DNA from: Marinimicrococcus flavescens
GTDB lineage: Bacteria > Pseudomonadota > Alphaproteobacteria > Geminicoccales > Geminicoccaceae
Direction of reading: 5' to 3'
Assembly (NCBI GenBank): GCA_029211145.1
Contig: JARGEQ010000082.1
Coordinates: forward strand, 124,001-188,000
DNA length: 64,000 nucleotides
Below are positions 1 through 22,247 of this stretch, piece by piece (within the stretch, counting starts at the first letter, position 1; each line of letters opens with the position of its first letter). Position numbers and translations under genes: made by a program. The notes under the pieces are model-generated. The model was not told where the DNA came from and did not search any database. It saw only the letters and a program-made list of their open reading frames with translations.

Positions 1-137
1 CCGCATCGTTTCTGCAGCGGCGGCGTGCCGAGGAGTCGGCCGAGGTCGGCGACGGCGCGGGCGAGGGTGGCCTCGATGGGGTATTGGGCATCCTCGATGT
101 CGAGGAGGTCGTCCTGCGCCTGATCACGCCCTTCTAG
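1..137 (+). CDS. C-terminal end of an unidentified protein (5' truncated)
   Basis: The window opens inside a reading frame that stays open from base 3 to a TAG stop at 135-137, giving about 44 residues that end in LRLITPF. Nearly every third codon position is G or C, as in the real genes of this window, which supports coding. The tail is Arg/Glu/Gly-rich and then hydrophobic (VLGILDVEEVVLRLITPF). I do not recognise the family, and the start lies outside the window. It ends just before the convergently oriented tRNA-Thr. Confidence 0.5.
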   Translation, partial: ASFLQRRRAEESAEVGDGAGEGGLDGVLGILDVEEVVLRLITPF

Positions 138-162
138 GAGCGGCGCGCAAGGATCGCTGACC

Positions 163-238
163 TGGTGCCGGCGAAGGGACTTGAACCCCCAACCTCCCGC
201 TTACAAGGCGGATGCTCTACCAGTTGAGCTACGCCGGC
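163..238 (-). tRNA. tRNA-Thr (anticodon TGT)
   Basis: The reverse strand folds into a standard cloverleaf with acceptor GCCGGCG paired to CGCCGGC, anticodon loop CTTGTAA (anticodon TGT, threonine), a T loop TTCAAGT, discriminator A and an encoded CCA end at 163-165. Length is 76 nt with CCA. Confidence 0.97.
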
Positions 239-250
239 GCCGCGCGAACC

Positions 251-1021
251 TTATGCCCGGCTACCCGCAGGGGCAAGAACGTAGAGGGCGATGCCTGCAG
301 CCACCGCGACGTTGAGGCTCTCCATGCGCGGGGAGATCGGCAGGCTCACCGAGAGATCGCAGGATTCAGCCACGAGGCGGCGCAGCCCTTTGCCCTCCGC
401 ACCCAGCACCAGCACCGCGCGGTCGTGCCGCGGCGCCGCATCGAGCGTGGTCGCGGCGGCAGCATCGAGGCCGAGGCTCCAAAAGCCCTCTTTCTTCAGT
501 CCCTCGAGCGTGCGGGCGAGGTTGGTGAGCTCGACGATCGGCACGATATCGAGGGCGCCCGAGGCGGCCTTGGCGCAGACCGCGCCCATGACGGCGCTGC
601 GCCGCTCGGGCAGCAGCACCGCCGCCACGCCGAAGGCTGCGGCGCTGCGCAGCAGGGCGCCGAGATTGCGCGGATCCTCCACCTGGTCGACGGCCAGCAG
701 CAGGGCCTGCGCGGGCAGGCTCTCCAGCACCTGCTCGAGCCGGCGTGGCGGCAGCGCCTCCGTCTCGAGCACGACGCCCTGGTGCACGGCGTCCTGCGCC
801 ACCAGCCGGTCGAGCTCGCGCGGCTGGGCCGCCTGGACCTCGAGACCGTCGCGCCGGGCGAGGGAGCCCAGGCGCTCCAGCGCGTTGCTGGTCGCCAGCA
901 GCCGGCGGCAGGGCCGATCCGGATTGGCGAGCGCGGCGGCCACCGCGTGGTGGCCGTAGAGGCGGAGGTCTTGCGGGGGGGCGGCGGCGGGGGGCCGCGG
1001 GGAGCTGTTTCGGCGCGACAT
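251..1021 (-). CDS. rlmB: 23S rRNA 2'-O-ribose methyltransferase of the SpoU/TrmH family (RlmB-like)
   Basis: Predicted to methylate the ribose of a guanosine in 23S rRNA (G2251 in E. coli numbering) using S-adenosylmethionine. The N-terminal part (from about residue 20, LRLYGHHAVAAAL) is the SpoU substrate-binding domain. The C-terminal SPOUT knot shows all three family motifs: DQVEDPRNLGALLRSA, LVLGAEGKGLRR and SPRMESLNVAVA. An ATG at 1021 gives 256 residues. A TTG at 1072 would add 17 residues, but it overlaps the -35 box of the divergent tRNA-Tyr promoter, so the ATG is preferred. A Pro/Ser/Arg-rich, probably disordered tail precedes the first domain. TrmH-type tRNA methylase is the alternative, but the N-terminal domain favours RlmB. 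Confidence 0.9.
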   Translation of the reverse strand: MSRRNSSPRPPAAAPPQDLRLYGHHAVAAALANPDRPCRRLLATSNALERLGSLARRDGLEVQAAQPRELDRLVAQDAVHQGVVLETEALPPRRLEQVLESLPAQALLLAVDQVEDPRNLGALLRSAAAFGVAAVLLPERRSAVMGAVCAKAASGALDIVPIVELTNLARTLEGLKKEGFWSLGLDAAAATTLDAAPRHDRAVLVLGAEGKGLRRLVAESCDLSVSLPISPRMESLNVAVAAGIALYVLAPAGSRA

Positions 1022-1065
1022 GGGAGACCTGCTCGGGCTGGGCGTGACGTCGTTCGGCTTAGCTG

Positions 1066-1095
1066 TTGACAAGCCTCTTTGAAAGGCGATATTCC
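1066..1095 (+). promoter_or_regulatory. Sigma70-type promoter for the tRNA-Tyr/tRNA-Gly/tuf transcript
   Basis: TTGACA at 1066-1071 and TATTCC at 1090-1095 are separated by 18 bp. This places the transcription start about 20 bases before tRNA-Tyr. The -35 box is a perfect consensus and lies at the divergent boundary with rlmB. Confidence 0.65.
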
Positions 1096-1124
1096 CGGCC
1101 GCGATTTCGGCGGTGCCCGGTATC

Positions 1125-1210
1125 GGAGGGGTGGCCGAGTGGTTAAAGGCAGCAGACTGTAAATCTGCCGACGAACGTCTACGTAGGTTCGAATCCTACC
1201 CCCTCCACCA
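1125..1210 (+). tRNA. tRNA-Tyr (anticodon GTA)
   Basis: An 86-nt class II tRNA with acceptor GGAGGGG/CCCCTCC, anticodon loop CTGTAAA (anticodon GTA, tyrosine), a long variable arm typical of bacterial tRNA-Tyr, T arm GTAGG-TTCGAAT-CCTAC and encoded CCA. Confidence 0.97.
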
Positions 1211-1236
1211 CTCTCCAGGCGGCCGAAGAGCGAAGG

Positions 1237-1311
<75 letters not shown>

Positions 1312-1402
1312 AGGCCCGGCCCATTCGGGCGAGCCTGTCCCGCATACCCCCTAAAATCCACGACACCGCGCGAGCGACGCGTCATCGCCGAAGGACTCTG
1401 GT

Positions 1403-2593
<1,191 letters not shown>

Positions 2594-2606
2594 GGCTTGT
2601 ACGACG

Positions 2607-2641
2607 CCGGTTCGGGGGGCTTGCGCTGGCCCCCCAACTGG
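2607..2641 (+). terminator. Strong hairpin after tuf copy 1
   Basis: CCGGTT plus GGGGGGC pair with GCCCCCC plus AACTGG, leaving one bulged C at 2613 and an 8-nt loop. The stem is about 13 bp and starts 13 nt after the tuf stop codon. There is no T tract, only CTTAT, so it may be a weak terminator or a 3'-end stabilising structure that reduces flow from tuf into the tRNA-Trp/secE segment. Confidence 0.45.
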
Positions 2642-2760
2642 CTTATGCAGGCCGCACCGTCGGCGGTTGAAGAACGATCGCCGGCCCGGCGCCGACTGCG
2701 CCGCGAGCGGACTTCGCCGGTCGTGACCCCCTGAGGCGGTCGCGGCCGTCGGACGGGTCT

Positions 2761-2836
2761 AGGAGTGTAGCTCAACTGGTAGAGCACCGGTCTCCAAAAC
2801 CGGGGGTTGGGGGTTCGAGCCCCTCCACTCCTGCCA
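2761..2836 (+). tRNA. tRNA-Trp (anticodon CCA)
   Basis: A 76-nt cloverleaf with acceptor AGGAGTG/CACTCCT, anticodon loop CTCCAAA (anticodon CCA, tryptophan), discriminator G and encoded CCA. It lies 44 nt ahead of secE, the usual bacterial arrangement. Confidence 0.97.
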
Positions 2837-2880
2837 CCTGACCCAGTCCCCTTTTCACGACGGCCGAGGTTCCCCAAAAC

Positions 2881-3078
2881 ATGGCGAAAACGTCGCCAGC
2901 GCAGTATGTTCGCGAGGTGCGCCAGGAGCTGGCGAAGGTCACGTGGCCGAGCCGCAAGGAGCTCACCGTGACCACCATCAGCGTGATCGTGATGTCGGCG
3001 CTCGCCGCGCTGTTCTTCTTCGCGGTCGACCAGCTGCTCGCCCTGGCGGTGAAGTTCGTGCTGGGTCTGGGGGGCTAG
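2881..3078 (+). CDS. secE: Preprotein translocase subunit SecE
   Basis: Small integral membrane subunit that clamps SecY in the SecYEG channel. The 65-residue protein has the conserved amphipathic segment and hinge (VREVRQELAKVTWPSRKE, about residues 10-27), followed by one membrane span. This is the short single-span form usual outside the enterics. The stop codon abuts the nusG ATG with no spacer, so the two are almost certainly translationally linked. Confidence 0.97.
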   Translation: MAKTSPAQYVREVRQELAKVTWPSRKELTVTTISVIVMSALAALFFFAVDQLLALAVKFVLGLGG

Positions 3079-3609
3079 ATGGCCAAGCGCTGGTATATCA
3101 TCCACGTCTATTCGGGCTTCGAGAAGAAGGTCCGGGAGTCGATCCTCGAGCAGGCCGAGCAGAAGGGTCTCACCGACCACTTCGAGGAGGTCCTGATCCC
3201 GATGGAGGAGGTCGTCGAGGTGCGTCGCGGCAAGAAGGTCGCCGCCGAGCGCAAGTTCTTCCCCGGCTACGTCCTGGTGAAGATGGACCTCAACGACGAG
3301 ACCTGGTCGCTGGTGCGCAACACCGGCAAGGTCACCGGCTTCCTCGGTCCCGGCGGCAAGCCTTCGGCCATTCCCGACGCCGAGGCGGAGCGGATCCTCA
3401 GCCAGGTTAAGGAGGGTATCGAGCACCCCAAGCCCTCGATCTCCTTCCTGATCGGCGAGGAGGTGCGCGTCAGCGACGGCCCGTTCGCCTCGTTCAACGG
3501 AACGGTGGAGGACATCGACGAGGCCAAGGGGCGCCTCAAGGTCCTGGTCACGATCTTTGGCCGGGCCACTCCCGTCGAGCTCGAATATTCGCAGGTGGAG
3601 CGGACCTAG
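3079..3609 (+). CDS. nusG: Transcription termination/antitermination factor NusG
   Basis: Binds RNA polymerase, influences pausing and Rho-dependent termination, and can link transcription to the ribosome through S10. The 176-residue protein starts with the NGN domain ([15 protein letters not shown]) and ends in a KOW domain ([18 protein letters not shown], from about residue 124). Length and motif order are normal. The ATG follows the secE stop directly. A 176-nt gap with a CCCGGCG/CGCCGGG hairpin at 3627-3643 separates it from rplK. Confidence 0.98.
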   Translation: MAKRWYIIHVYSGFEKKVRESILEQAEQKGLTDHFEEVLIPMEEVVEVRRGKKVAAERKFFPGYVLVKMDLNDETWSLVRNTGKVTGFLGPGGKPSAIPDAEAERILSQVKEGIEHPKPSISFLIGEEVRVSDGPFASFNGTVEDIDEAKGRLKVLVTIFGRATPVELEYSQVERT

Positions 3610-3785
3610 GTCCCTTCTCGACCGGTCCCGGCGCATCGCCGGGGCAACCACTGGCAAGCGGCCGCCCTGCATCCGGCAGTGGGCCGCGCCGACCTCGAGG
3701 GTCTGCGCGGCGGCGAAGCGGAGGGTGGCTCGTGCGGGAGCGTCCGCGAGGGCGCGCTTGTACCGCAAAACGGAGGAAGCGGCGC
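3610..3785 (+). promoter_or_regulatory. rplKA leader region
   Basis: This 176-nt gap precedes rplK. It carries a perfect 7-bp hairpin (CCCGGCG, loop CAT, CGCCGGG) at 3627-3643 and GC-rich sequence able to fold further. In E. coli, L1 represses L11-L1 translation by binding the leader around the L11 start. A similar role here is an inference from position only, because I could not match the L1 site. The rplK ribosome-binding site GGAGGA is at about 3772-3777. Confidence 0.35.
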
Positions 3786-4217
3786 ATGGCCAAGAAGGTC
3801 ATTGGCTACATCAAGCTCCAGGTGCCGGCCGGCAAGGCGAATCCCTCGCCGCCGATCGGGCCCGCGCTGGGTCAGCGCGGGCTCAACATCATGGAGTTCT
3901 GCAAGCAGTTCAACGCGGCCACCCAGGGTATGGAGCCCGGGATGCCGATCCCGGTCGTGATCACCGCCTTCGGTGACCGCACCTTCACCTTCATCACCAA
4001 GACGCCGCCCGCGACCTACTTCCTCAAGAAGGCGGCCGGCATCCAGAAGGGCAGCCAGACCGTCGGCAAGGGCACGACGGTGGGCAAGGTCACGATGGAC
4101 CAGCTTCGCGAGATCGCCGAGGTCAAGATGAAGGACCTCAACGCGGTCGACGTCGACGGTGCCGTGCGCATGCTGATGGGCTCGGCCAGGTCGATCGGCA
4201 TCGAGGTGGTGGAGTAA
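3786..4217 (+). CDS. rplK: 50S ribosomal protein L11
   Basis: L11 forms the GTPase-associated centre stalk base with 23S rRNA and contacts elongation factors. The chosen ATG at 3786 gives 143 residues starting [17 protein letters not shown], the normal start for the family, with GGAGGA 9 nt upstream. An in-frame GTG at 3732 would add an atypical Arg-rich stretch. The N-terminal [11 protein letters not shown] motif and the C-terminal RNA-binding part ([15 protein letters not shown]) are present. rplA follows after 4 nt. Confidence 0.98.
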   Translation: MAKKVIGYIKLQVPAGKANPSPPIGPALGQRGLNIMEFCKQFNAATQGMEPGMPIPVVITAFGDRTFTFITKTPPATYFLKKAAGIQKGSQTVGKGTTVGKVTMDQLREIAEVKMKDLNAVDVDGAVRMLMGSARSIGIEVVE

Positions 4218-4221
4218 GGCG

Positions 4222-4917
<696 letters not shown>

Positions 4918-4955
4918 GGGAAGGAACCCGCGGCGACGTGCGACGAACAAAGGGC

Positions 4956-4983
4956 TTGCGTTGGCGATGAAGGCCGTTATTCT
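4956..4983 (+). promoter_or_regulatory. Candidate promoter for rplJL
   Basis: TTGCGT at 4956-4961 (preceded by C, as in alphaproteobacterial CTTG boxes) and TATTCT at 4978-4983 are separated by 16 bp. The predicted start is near 4990, leaving a leader of about 165 nt before rplJ. That length could accommodate an L10-L12 autoregulatory site, as in other bacteria, but I cannot identify the fold. Confidence 0.45.
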
Positions 4984-5156
4984 CCCGGCTCCTGATCTGC
5001 CAGCGCAATGCCCGCCGCCAGCGCCCGAGAGGCGCCGGCGGTCGTTTGTGTGCTCGCCGCAATGTGGTGCGGTCGGTTCGCAAGGACTGCTTGGCAACGG
5101 AATTCTCATTCCTGCCGAGCGTGCCAGGGCCGGCCGGCGACTGTTCGGAGGCAATC

Positions 5157-5669
5157 GTGCTGCGAGCCGATAAAGCTAAACTCATCGACGATCTCACCGA
5201 GGTGTTTGGTGGCACCGAGGTGGTTGTCGTAGCGCACTATCAGGGGCTTACGGTTCCCCAGATCACCGCCTTGCGTAGCGCCGTGCGTGACGCCGGCGGC
5301 AAGTTCCAGGTGACCAAGAACCGTCTGACCAAGCGTGCGCTGGCGGGGACGCCCTATGAGGGCATCGCCGACATGTTCAAGGGTCCGACGGCCATCGCCT
5401 ATGCACCGGAGCCCGTCGGGGTTCCCAAGGCGCTGGTCGATTTCTCGCGCAAAAACGACAAGCTCAAGATCGTGGGCGGCGGCCTCGGCACGACGATGCT
5501 GGACGCCGATGCGGTCAAGGCGCTTGCCGAGCTGCCGTCGCTCGACGAGCTGCGCGGCAAGCTGATCGGCCTCATCAACGCCCCGCTGTCGCGGATCGTT
5601 GGTGTGCTCCAGGCGCCGGGCGGCCAGGTCGCCAGGGTCCTGGCGGCCTATGCCGAGAGCGAGAAATAG
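5157..5669 (+). CDS. rplJ: 50S ribosomal protein L10
   Basis: L10 anchors the L7/L12 dimers to the ribosomal stalk. I choose the GTG at 5157 because GGAGG (5147-5151) lies 5 nt upstream and the protein then begins VLRADKAKLIDDLTEVF, as expected for the family. This gives 170 residues. The upstream extension to 5046 has no matching features. The central FKGPTAIAY and the C-terminal L12-binding helix (QAPGGQVARVLAAYAE) are present. rplL follows after 66 nt. Confidence 0.95.
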   Translation: MLRADKAKLIDDLTEVFGGTEVVVVAHYQGLTVPQITALRSAVRDAGGKFQVTKNRLTKRALAGTPYEGIADMFKGPTAIAYAPEPVGVPKALVDFSRKNDKLKIVGGGLGTTMLDADAVKALAELPSLDELRGKLIGLINAPLSRIVGVLQAPGGQVARVLAAYAESEK

Positions 5670-5735
5670 TCGGACATCGTGGGTGGCGTCCCGCGAGGCG
5701 GGCGTTCGTTAACAGGGTTTCTCGGAGAGGGTGAG

Positions 5736-6110
5736 ATGGCGAATCTGGAGAAGATTGTCGAGGATCTGTCGCAGCTGACCGTGCTCGAGGCGGCTGAGCT
5801 GTCGAAGATGCTCGAAGAGAAGTGGGGCGTGTCGGCTGCCGCCCCCGTGGCGGTCGCTGCTGCCGCCGGCGGTGCCGCGGCGGCGCCGGTCGAGGAGCAG
5901 ACCGAGTTCGACGTGATCCTGGCCAGCGCCGGTGCCAACAAGATCAACGTGATCAAGGAGGTCCGCGCGATCACCGGTCTGGGCCTCAAGGAGGCCAAGG
6001 ACCTGGTCGAGGCTGCGCCGAAGGCGGTCAAGGAGGCGGTCTCCAAGGACGACGCCGCGAAGCTCAAGGCGCAGCTCGAGGGCGCCGGCGCGACGGTGGA
6101 GATCAAATAA
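5736..6110 (+). CDS. rplL: 50S ribosomal protein L7/L12
   Basis: Stalk protein that recruits translation GTPases. The 124 residues consist of the N-terminal dimerisation domain ([19 protein letters not shown]), an Ala/Pro/Val-rich flexible hinge (about residues 37-55) and the globular factor-binding domain ([20 protein letters not shown]). The ATG at 5736 has GGAGAGGG upstream and matches the family start. Strong RNA structures follow in the gap to rpoB. Confidence 0.98.
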   Translation: MANLEKIVEDLSQLTVLEAAELSKMLEEKWGVSAAAPVAVAAAAGGAAAAPVEEQTEFDVILASAGANKINVIKEVRAITGLGLKEAKDLVEAAPKAVKEAVSKDDAAKLKAQLEGAGATVEIK

Positions 6111-6130
6111 GATCGTCGAGCACTGCTCTC

Positions 6131-6190
6131 CGCTCCCGCGGCGACGGCCGTGCCAGCCCGTTGGGCTGGCCCCCGTCCGGCGCGGGAGCG
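6131..6190 (+). promoter_or_regulatory. Compound hairpin between rplL and rpoB, possible RNA-processing site
   Basis: Three nested helices are visible. CGCTCCCGCG (6131-6140) pairs with CGCGGGAGCG (6181-6190), GACGG (6143-6147) with CCGTC (6173-6177), and GCCAGCCC (6152-6159) with GGGCTGGC (6163-6170) around a 3-nt loop. The 23 bp of stem resemble in position and length the RNase III-cleaved structure known in the E. coli rplL-rpoB gap. Function here is inferred. Confidence 0.6.
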
Positions 6191-6211
6191 TCACGCAGTT
6201 CGTGGTGCAGG

Positions 6212-6254
6212 GAAGGCGTCCGCAGGGGGAATACCCGTGCGGAGCGCCTTCTTT
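6212..6254 (+). terminator. Terminator-like attenuator ahead of rpoB
   Basis: GAAGGCG plus TCCGCA (6212-6224) pair with TGCGGA plus CGCCTTC (6238-6251), with one bulged G at 6244, followed by TTT. This looks like a partial intrinsic terminator 63 nt before rpoB. It would lower beta-subunit mRNA relative to L7/L12, as the attenuator does in E. coli. Confidence 0.55.
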
Positions 6255-6317
6255 GCCGTGTCAAATGACAGCCGTGGAAGGCGTGCACGGCAGTGGTGGC
6301 GCAACCGGCGGGGTTGA

Positions 6318-10418
<4,101 letters not shown>

Positions 10419-10496
10419 TCGGCGAGGCGGCGCGGGCCCTGACCCGCGCCGCCGGCATCACCCTGCTCCGGCGATCGCAGACGAGGACAGTTTCTC

Positions 10497-14654
<4,158 letters not shown>

Positions 14655-14732
14655 ATGTCCCATTCCTCCGCCCCTGGCCGGGCCCTCGAAGGTTAAATCG
14701 GGGGTCGCAGGCGGGGGCGGGGCTGCCAGGGC

Positions 14733-14762
14733 TTGACGAGGCCGGCCCAGGCAGACTAGAAG
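14733..14762 (+). promoter_or_regulatory. Candidate promoter for the str operon (rpsL-rpsG-fusA-tuf)
   Basis: TTGACG at 14733-14738 (within CTTGACG) and TAGAAG at 14757-14762 are separated by 18 bp. They sit in the 287-nt gap between rpoC and rpsL. The start would be near 14769, giving a leader of about 170 nt. I see no other gene in this gap. Confidence 0.5.
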
Positions 14763-14941
14763 GCAGGCCGCGTTACCGTTGGTGCAGGTGGTGACCCTCG
14801 CGGATCAGACGCTGCACCGGATTAGGCGCTTACATTGCTCACATCGGGCGGGCCGCGGCCGGTCGACGGCTTGCGGTCCTGTTGTTCACTGTGGGCCGAT
14901 CGACGCCGTACCGTCCGAGGCTAGGTCTAGGAACGTCGCAC

Positions 14942-15313
14942 ATGCCGACCATCAACCAGCTCGTCCGTGATGGGCGCGTGACGAAGCGCAGCCGCAACAA
15001 GGTGCCGGCCCTCGAGGCCTGTCCCCAGAAGCGCGGCGTGTGCACTCGCGTTTACACGACGACCCCCAAGAAGCCGAACTCGGCGCTCCGTAAGGTGGCC
15101 CGCGTGCGGCTCACCAACGGCTTCGAGGTGGCCAGCTACATCCCTGGCGAGGGCCACAATCTCCAGGAGCACTCGGTGGTGCTCATCCGCGGCGGTCGTG
15201 TGAAGGACCTTCCGGGTGTTCGCTACCACACCGTCCGCGGCACGCTCGACACCCAGGGTGTCAACGGCCGCAAGCAGAGCCGTTCGAAGTACGGCGTGAA
15301 GCGCCCGAAGTAA
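14942..15313 (+). CDS. rpsL: 30S ribosomal protein S12
   Basis: Decoding-centre protein. The ATG at 14942 gives 123 residues beginning [12 protein letters not shown], the invariant start. The [19 protein letters not shown] loop and [14 protein letters not shown] segment carry the lysines associated with streptomycin sensitivity, with no resistance-type substitution. The ORF can be extended upstream to 14882, but that part is not family-like. rpsG follows after 17 nt. Confidence 0.98.
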   Translation: MPTINQLVRDGRVTKRSRNKVPALEACPQKRGVCTRVYTTTPKKPNSALRKVARVRLTNGFEVASYIPGEGHNLQEHSVVLIRGGRVKDLPGVRYHTVRGTLDTQGVNGRKQSRSKYGVKRPK

Positions 15314-15318
15314 GCTGA

Positions 15319-15798
<480 letters not shown>

Positions 15799-15820
15799 AC
15801 AGGAGCCCGAGGCGTACGCC

Positions 15821-17899
<2,079 letters not shown>

Positions 17900-17939
17900 G
17901 CCCGCCTGGCGTGGCTCCGAAGGAACGGAGACTGAAGAG

Positions 17940-19130
<1,191 letters not shown>

Positions 19131-19159
19131 GGCATCGGGTTTCGGAACGCGCATTCGCC

Positions 19160-19468
19160 ATGGAAACGCAGAACATTCGAATTCGCCTCAAGGCCTTCGA
19201 CCACCGCGTGCTGGATCAGTCCGTGCGTGAGATCGTGGGCACGGCGAAGCGGACCGGAGCGCGCGTGCGCGGCCCGATCCCGCTGCCCAACAGGATCGAG
19301 CGGTTCACCGTGAACCGCTCGCCCCACGTTGACAAGAAGAGCCGCGAGCAGTTCGAGATTCGAACGCACAAGCGGCTCCTGGACATTGTCGACCCGACGC
19401 CGCAGACCGTGGACGCGCTGATGAAGCTCGACCTCGCCGCCGGTGTCGACGTCGAGATCAAGCTCTGA
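19160..19468 (+). CDS. rpsJ: 30S ribosomal protein S10
   Basis: Small-subunit head protein that also serves as NusE in antitermination and contacts NusG. The 102 residues start [20 protein letters not shown]. The [13 protein letters not shown] loop and [19 protein letters not shown] signature are intact. It opens the S10 operon portion, read through from tuf. rplC begins 10 nt downstream. Confidence 0.98.
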   Translation: METQNIRIRLKAFDHRVLDQSVREIVGTAKRTGARVRGPIPLPNRIERFTVNRSPHVDKKSREQFEIRTHKRLLDIVDPTPQTVDALMKLDLAAGVDVEIKL

Positions 19469-19478
19469 GGGCGTGGCG

Positions 19479-20198
19479 ATGCGTACCGGCCTGATCGCCC
19501 AGAAGCTGGGCATGACACGCCTGTTCGGTGTCGACGGTAGCCACATCCCGGTTACCGTCCTCAAGGTCGAGAAGTGCGAGGTGGTTGCCGTCCGGACCAA
19601 GGACAAGGACGGCTATACCGCGTTGCAGCTCGGCGTCGGGCAGGCAAAGACCAAAAACGTCTCCAAGCCGATGCGCGGCCACTTTGCCAAGGCGAAGGTG
19701 GAGCCGAAGGCGCGTGTCGAGGAGTTCCGGGTCGAGGACCGGGCACTCCTGGACGTGGGTGATGAGATCCATGTCGGCCATTTCGTCGCCGGCCAGTATG
19801 TCGACGTGTGCGCCACGAGCATCGGCAAGGGCTTTGCCGGTGTCATGAAGCGGCACAATTTCGGCGGCCTGCGCGCCAGCCACGGCGTGTCGATCTCGCA
19901 CCGCAGCCACGGCTCGACCGGCCAGCGGCAGGACCCTGGCCGTGTCTTCAAGGGCAAGAAGATGGCCGGTCACCTGGGTGCCGAGCGCGTCACGGTGCAG
20001 AGCCTCGAGGTGTTCGGTGTGGACCCCGCCAACGGCCTGATCCTGGTCCGCGGTGGCGTGCCCGGGGCCAAGGGCGCGTGGGTGCGGGTGACCGACGCGG
20101 TCAAGAAGGCGCTGCCCAAGGAGGCGCCGTTCCCGGCCGCGGTCATTAAGGCGGGCGAGGCCATCGAGGCCGTCGTCGCTGACGAGAGCGAGGCCTGA
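19479..20198 (+). CDS. rplC: 50S ribosomal protein L3
   Basis: Early-assembly 23S rRNA-binding protein near the peptidyl transferase centre. The ATG at 19479 gives 239 residues beginning [16 protein letters not shown]. The [20 protein letters not shown] segment contains the glutamine that PrmB methylates in E. coli. The C-terminus is somewhat extended and acidic (VADESEA) compared with the E. coli protein. The stop overlaps the rplD start by one base. Confidence 0.97.
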   Translation: MRTGLIAQKLGMTRLFGVDGSHIPVTVLKVEKCEVVAVRTKDKDGYTALQLGVGQAKTKNVSKPMRGHFAKAKVEPKARVEEFRVEDRALLDVGDEIHVGHFVAGQYVDVCATSIGKGFAGVMKRHNFGGLRASHGVSISHRSHGSTGQRQDPGRVFKGKKMAGHLGAERVTVQSLEVFGVDPANGLILVRGGVPGAKGAWVRVTDAVKKALPKEAPFPAAVIKAGEAIEAVVADESEA

Positions 20199-20821
20199 TG
20201 ATGCAGGTCCAGATCAAGAACCTGGCCGCCGAGGATGTCGGCGCGGTCGATCTCAACGAGGCCGTGTTCGGCGTCGAGATCCGGGCCGACATTCTCCAGC
20301 GTGTGGTGCTCTGGCAGCTCGCCAAGCGGCGTGCCGGCACCCACAAGGTGAAGTCGCGTGCGGAGATCAGCCGCACGAAGGCCAAGATGTACAAGCAGAA
20401 GGGCACCGGCCGGGCGCGTCACTCCTCGCGCACGACCAACGTGTTCCGCGGCGGTGGCGTGGTCTTCGGGCCGGTGCTGCGCGACCATGCCACCGACCTT
20501 CCCAAGAAGGTCCGTGCGCTGGGTCTGCGTTGTGCGCTGTCGAGCAAGGCCAAGGAGGGCAAGCTGCTCGTCCTCGACGAGGCCAAGCTCGATGCGCCGA
20601 AGACCAAGGAGCTGCTCGGCCGTCTGACGAAGCTGGGCATCGAGTCGGCGGTGATCATCGGCGGCGCCGAGCTGGAGCGGAACTTCGCCCTGGCTTCGCG
20701 CAACCTGCCGAAGATCGATGTGCTGCCGTCTGCCGGTGCCAACGTCTACGACATCCTGCGCCGCGACACCCTCGTGCTCACCGCCGAGGCGGTGCGTCAG
20801 CTCGAGGAGCGTCTCGCATGA
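20198..20821 (+). CDS. rplD: 50S ribosomal protein L4
   Basis: 23S rRNA-binding exit-tunnel protein, 207 residues. It begins [19 protein letters not shown]. Translation may start at either of two adjacent ATGs (20198 or 20201). The tunnel loop region is recognisable ([19 protein letters not shown]). In E. coli L4 represses the S10 operon. No leader match was found here. It overlaps rplW by 4 nt (ATGA). Confidence 0.97.
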   Translation: MMQVQIKNLAAEDVGAVDLNEAVFGVEIRADILQRVVLWQLAKRRAGTHKVKSRAEISRTKAKMYKQKGTGRARHSSRTTNVFRGGGVVFGPVLRDHATDLPKKVRALGLRCALSSKAKEGKLLVLDEAKLDAPKTKELLGRLTKLGIESAVIIGGAELERNFALASRNLPKIDVLPSAGANVYDILRRDTLVLTAEAVRQLEERLA

Positions 20822-21111
20822 CCACGCTGCGCCACTACGACATCATCGTCGCGCCCGTGATCACCGAGAAGGCGACGCTGCTCTCTGAGCACAACCAGGT
20901 CGTCTTCAAGGTCGCCCGCGACGCCAGCAAGCCCGAGATCAAGGCCGCCATCGAAGGCCTCTTCGGGGTCAAGGTGACCGCGGTCAACACCCTGATCACC
21001 AAGGGTAAGACCAAGCGGTTCCGCGGCCAGGTCGGCCGGCGCGCCGACGTCAAGAAGGCCATCGTGACCCTCGCCGAGGGTTCGCGGATCGACGTGACGA
21101 CGGGGATCTGA
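20818..21111 (+). CDS. rplW: 50S ribosomal protein L23
   Basis: Tunnel-exit protein that docks trigger factor and SRP, 97 residues. The ATG at 20818 overlaps the rplD stop. The upstream open frame within rplD is not family sequence. [32 protein letters not shown] and the [19 protein letters not shown] loop are as expected. rplB follows after 4 nt. Confidence 0.97.
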   Translation: MTTLRHYDIIVAPVITEKATLLSEHNQVVFKVARDASKPEIKAAIEGLFGVKVTAVNTLITKGKTKRFRGQVGRRADVKKAIVTLAEGSRIDVTTGI

Positions 21112-21115
21112 GCCC

Positions 21116-21961
21116 ATGGCCCTGAAGACCTTCAACCCGACCAGCCCCTCGCGGCGCGAGCTCGTGCTCGTCGACCGCAGCGAGCTGTGGAAGGGCAAGC
21201 CGGTCAAGAAGCTGACCGAGGGCAAGAGCTCGTCGGGCGGCCGCAATAATCACGGCCGGATCACGGTCCGGTTCCGTGGCGGCGGTCACAAGCGCTCCTA
21301 CCGTCTCGTCGACTTCAAGCGCGTCGGCAAGCTCGGCATGCCCGGCACTGTGGAGCGGCTCGAGTACGATCCGAACCGGACGGCCTTCATCGCGCTGGTG
21401 AAGTACGAGGACGGCGAGCTCGCCTACATCCTGGCACCGCAGCGCCTGAAGGCTGGCGACCAGGTGATCGCCGACGAGCGGGTCGACGTGAAGCCGGGCA
21501 ATGCCGCCCCGCTGCGCAACATCCCGATCGGCACGATCATCCACAATGTCGAGCTCAAGCCGGGCAAGGGTGGCCAGATCGCCCGTTCGGCGGGAGCCTA
21601 CGCGCAGCTGGTCGGCCGTGACGGCAACTACGCGCAGATCCGCCTGAACTCGGGCGAGATCCGGCGCATCCACGGCTCGTGCATGGCGTCGATCGGCGCG
21701 GTGTCGAACCCGGATCATCAAAACGTCAAGTCCGGCAAGGCCGGCCGCAGCCGCTGGCTCGGCTTCAAGCCGCACAACCGAGGCGTCACGATGAACCCGG
21801 TCGACCATCCGCACGGCGGCGGCGAGGGCCGTACCTCGGGTGGCCGTCATCCGGTCACGCCGTGGGGCCAGCCGACCAAGGGTCACAAGACTCGCCGTAA
21901 CAAGCGGACGCAGGCAATGATCCTGCGCTCGCGTCATCAGGCTAAGAAGCGGGGTAGCTGA
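21116..21961 (+). CDS. rplB: 50S ribosomal protein L2
   Basis: Protein required for subunit association and peptidyl transferase centre formation, 281 residues. The conserved C-terminal [17 protein letters not shown] motif contains the critical histidine. The N-terminal OB/SH3-like RNA-binding core ([20 protein letters not shown]) is intact. It is tightly packed in the S10 cluster (4 nt to rpsS). Confidence 0.98.
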   Translation: MALKTFNPTSPSRRELVLVDRSELWKGKPVKKLTEGKSSSGGRNNHGRITVRFRGGGHKRSYRLVDFKRVGKLGMPGTVERLEYDPNRTAFIALVKYEDGELAYILAPQRLKAGDQVIADERVDVKPGNAAPLRNIPIGTIIHNVELKPGKGGQIARSAGAYAQLVGRDGNYAQIRLNSGEIRRIHGSCMASIGAVSNPDHQNVKSGKAGRSRWLGFKPHNRGVTMNPVDHPHGGGEGRTSGGRHPVTPWGQPTKGHKTRRNKRTQAMILRSRHQAKKRGS

Positions 21962-21965
21962 AGCC

Positions 21966-22244
21966 ATGCCGCGTTCGGTTTGGAAAGGCCCGTTCGTCGA
22001 CGGTTATCTGTTCGACAAGGCCGAGGCTGTTCGCGCTTCGGGCCGGAACGACATCATCAAGACCTGGTCGCGTCGGTCGACCATCATGCCGGACTTCGTC
22101 GGTCTGACCTTCGCCGTCTACAACGGCAAGAAGTTCGTGCCGGTGTACGTGACGGAGAACATGGTCGGCCACAAGTTCGGCGAGTTCTCGCCGACCCGTA
22201 CCTATTACGGGCACGGGGCGGACAAGAAGGCGAAGAGGAAGTAG
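21966..22244 (+). CDS. rpsS: 30S ribosomal protein S19
   Basis: Small-subunit head protein next to S13, 92 residues. It starts [16 protein letters not shown], and the signature [27 protein letters not shown] is complete apart from usual variation. The C-terminus is basic ([13 protein letters not shown]). rplV starts 3 nt later. Confidence 0.98.
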   Translation: MPRSVWKGPFVDGYLFDKAEAVRASGRNDIIKTWSRRSTIMPDFVGLTFAVYNGKKFVPVYVTENMVGHKFGEFSPTRTYYGHGADKKAKRK

Positions 22245-22247
22245 GTC

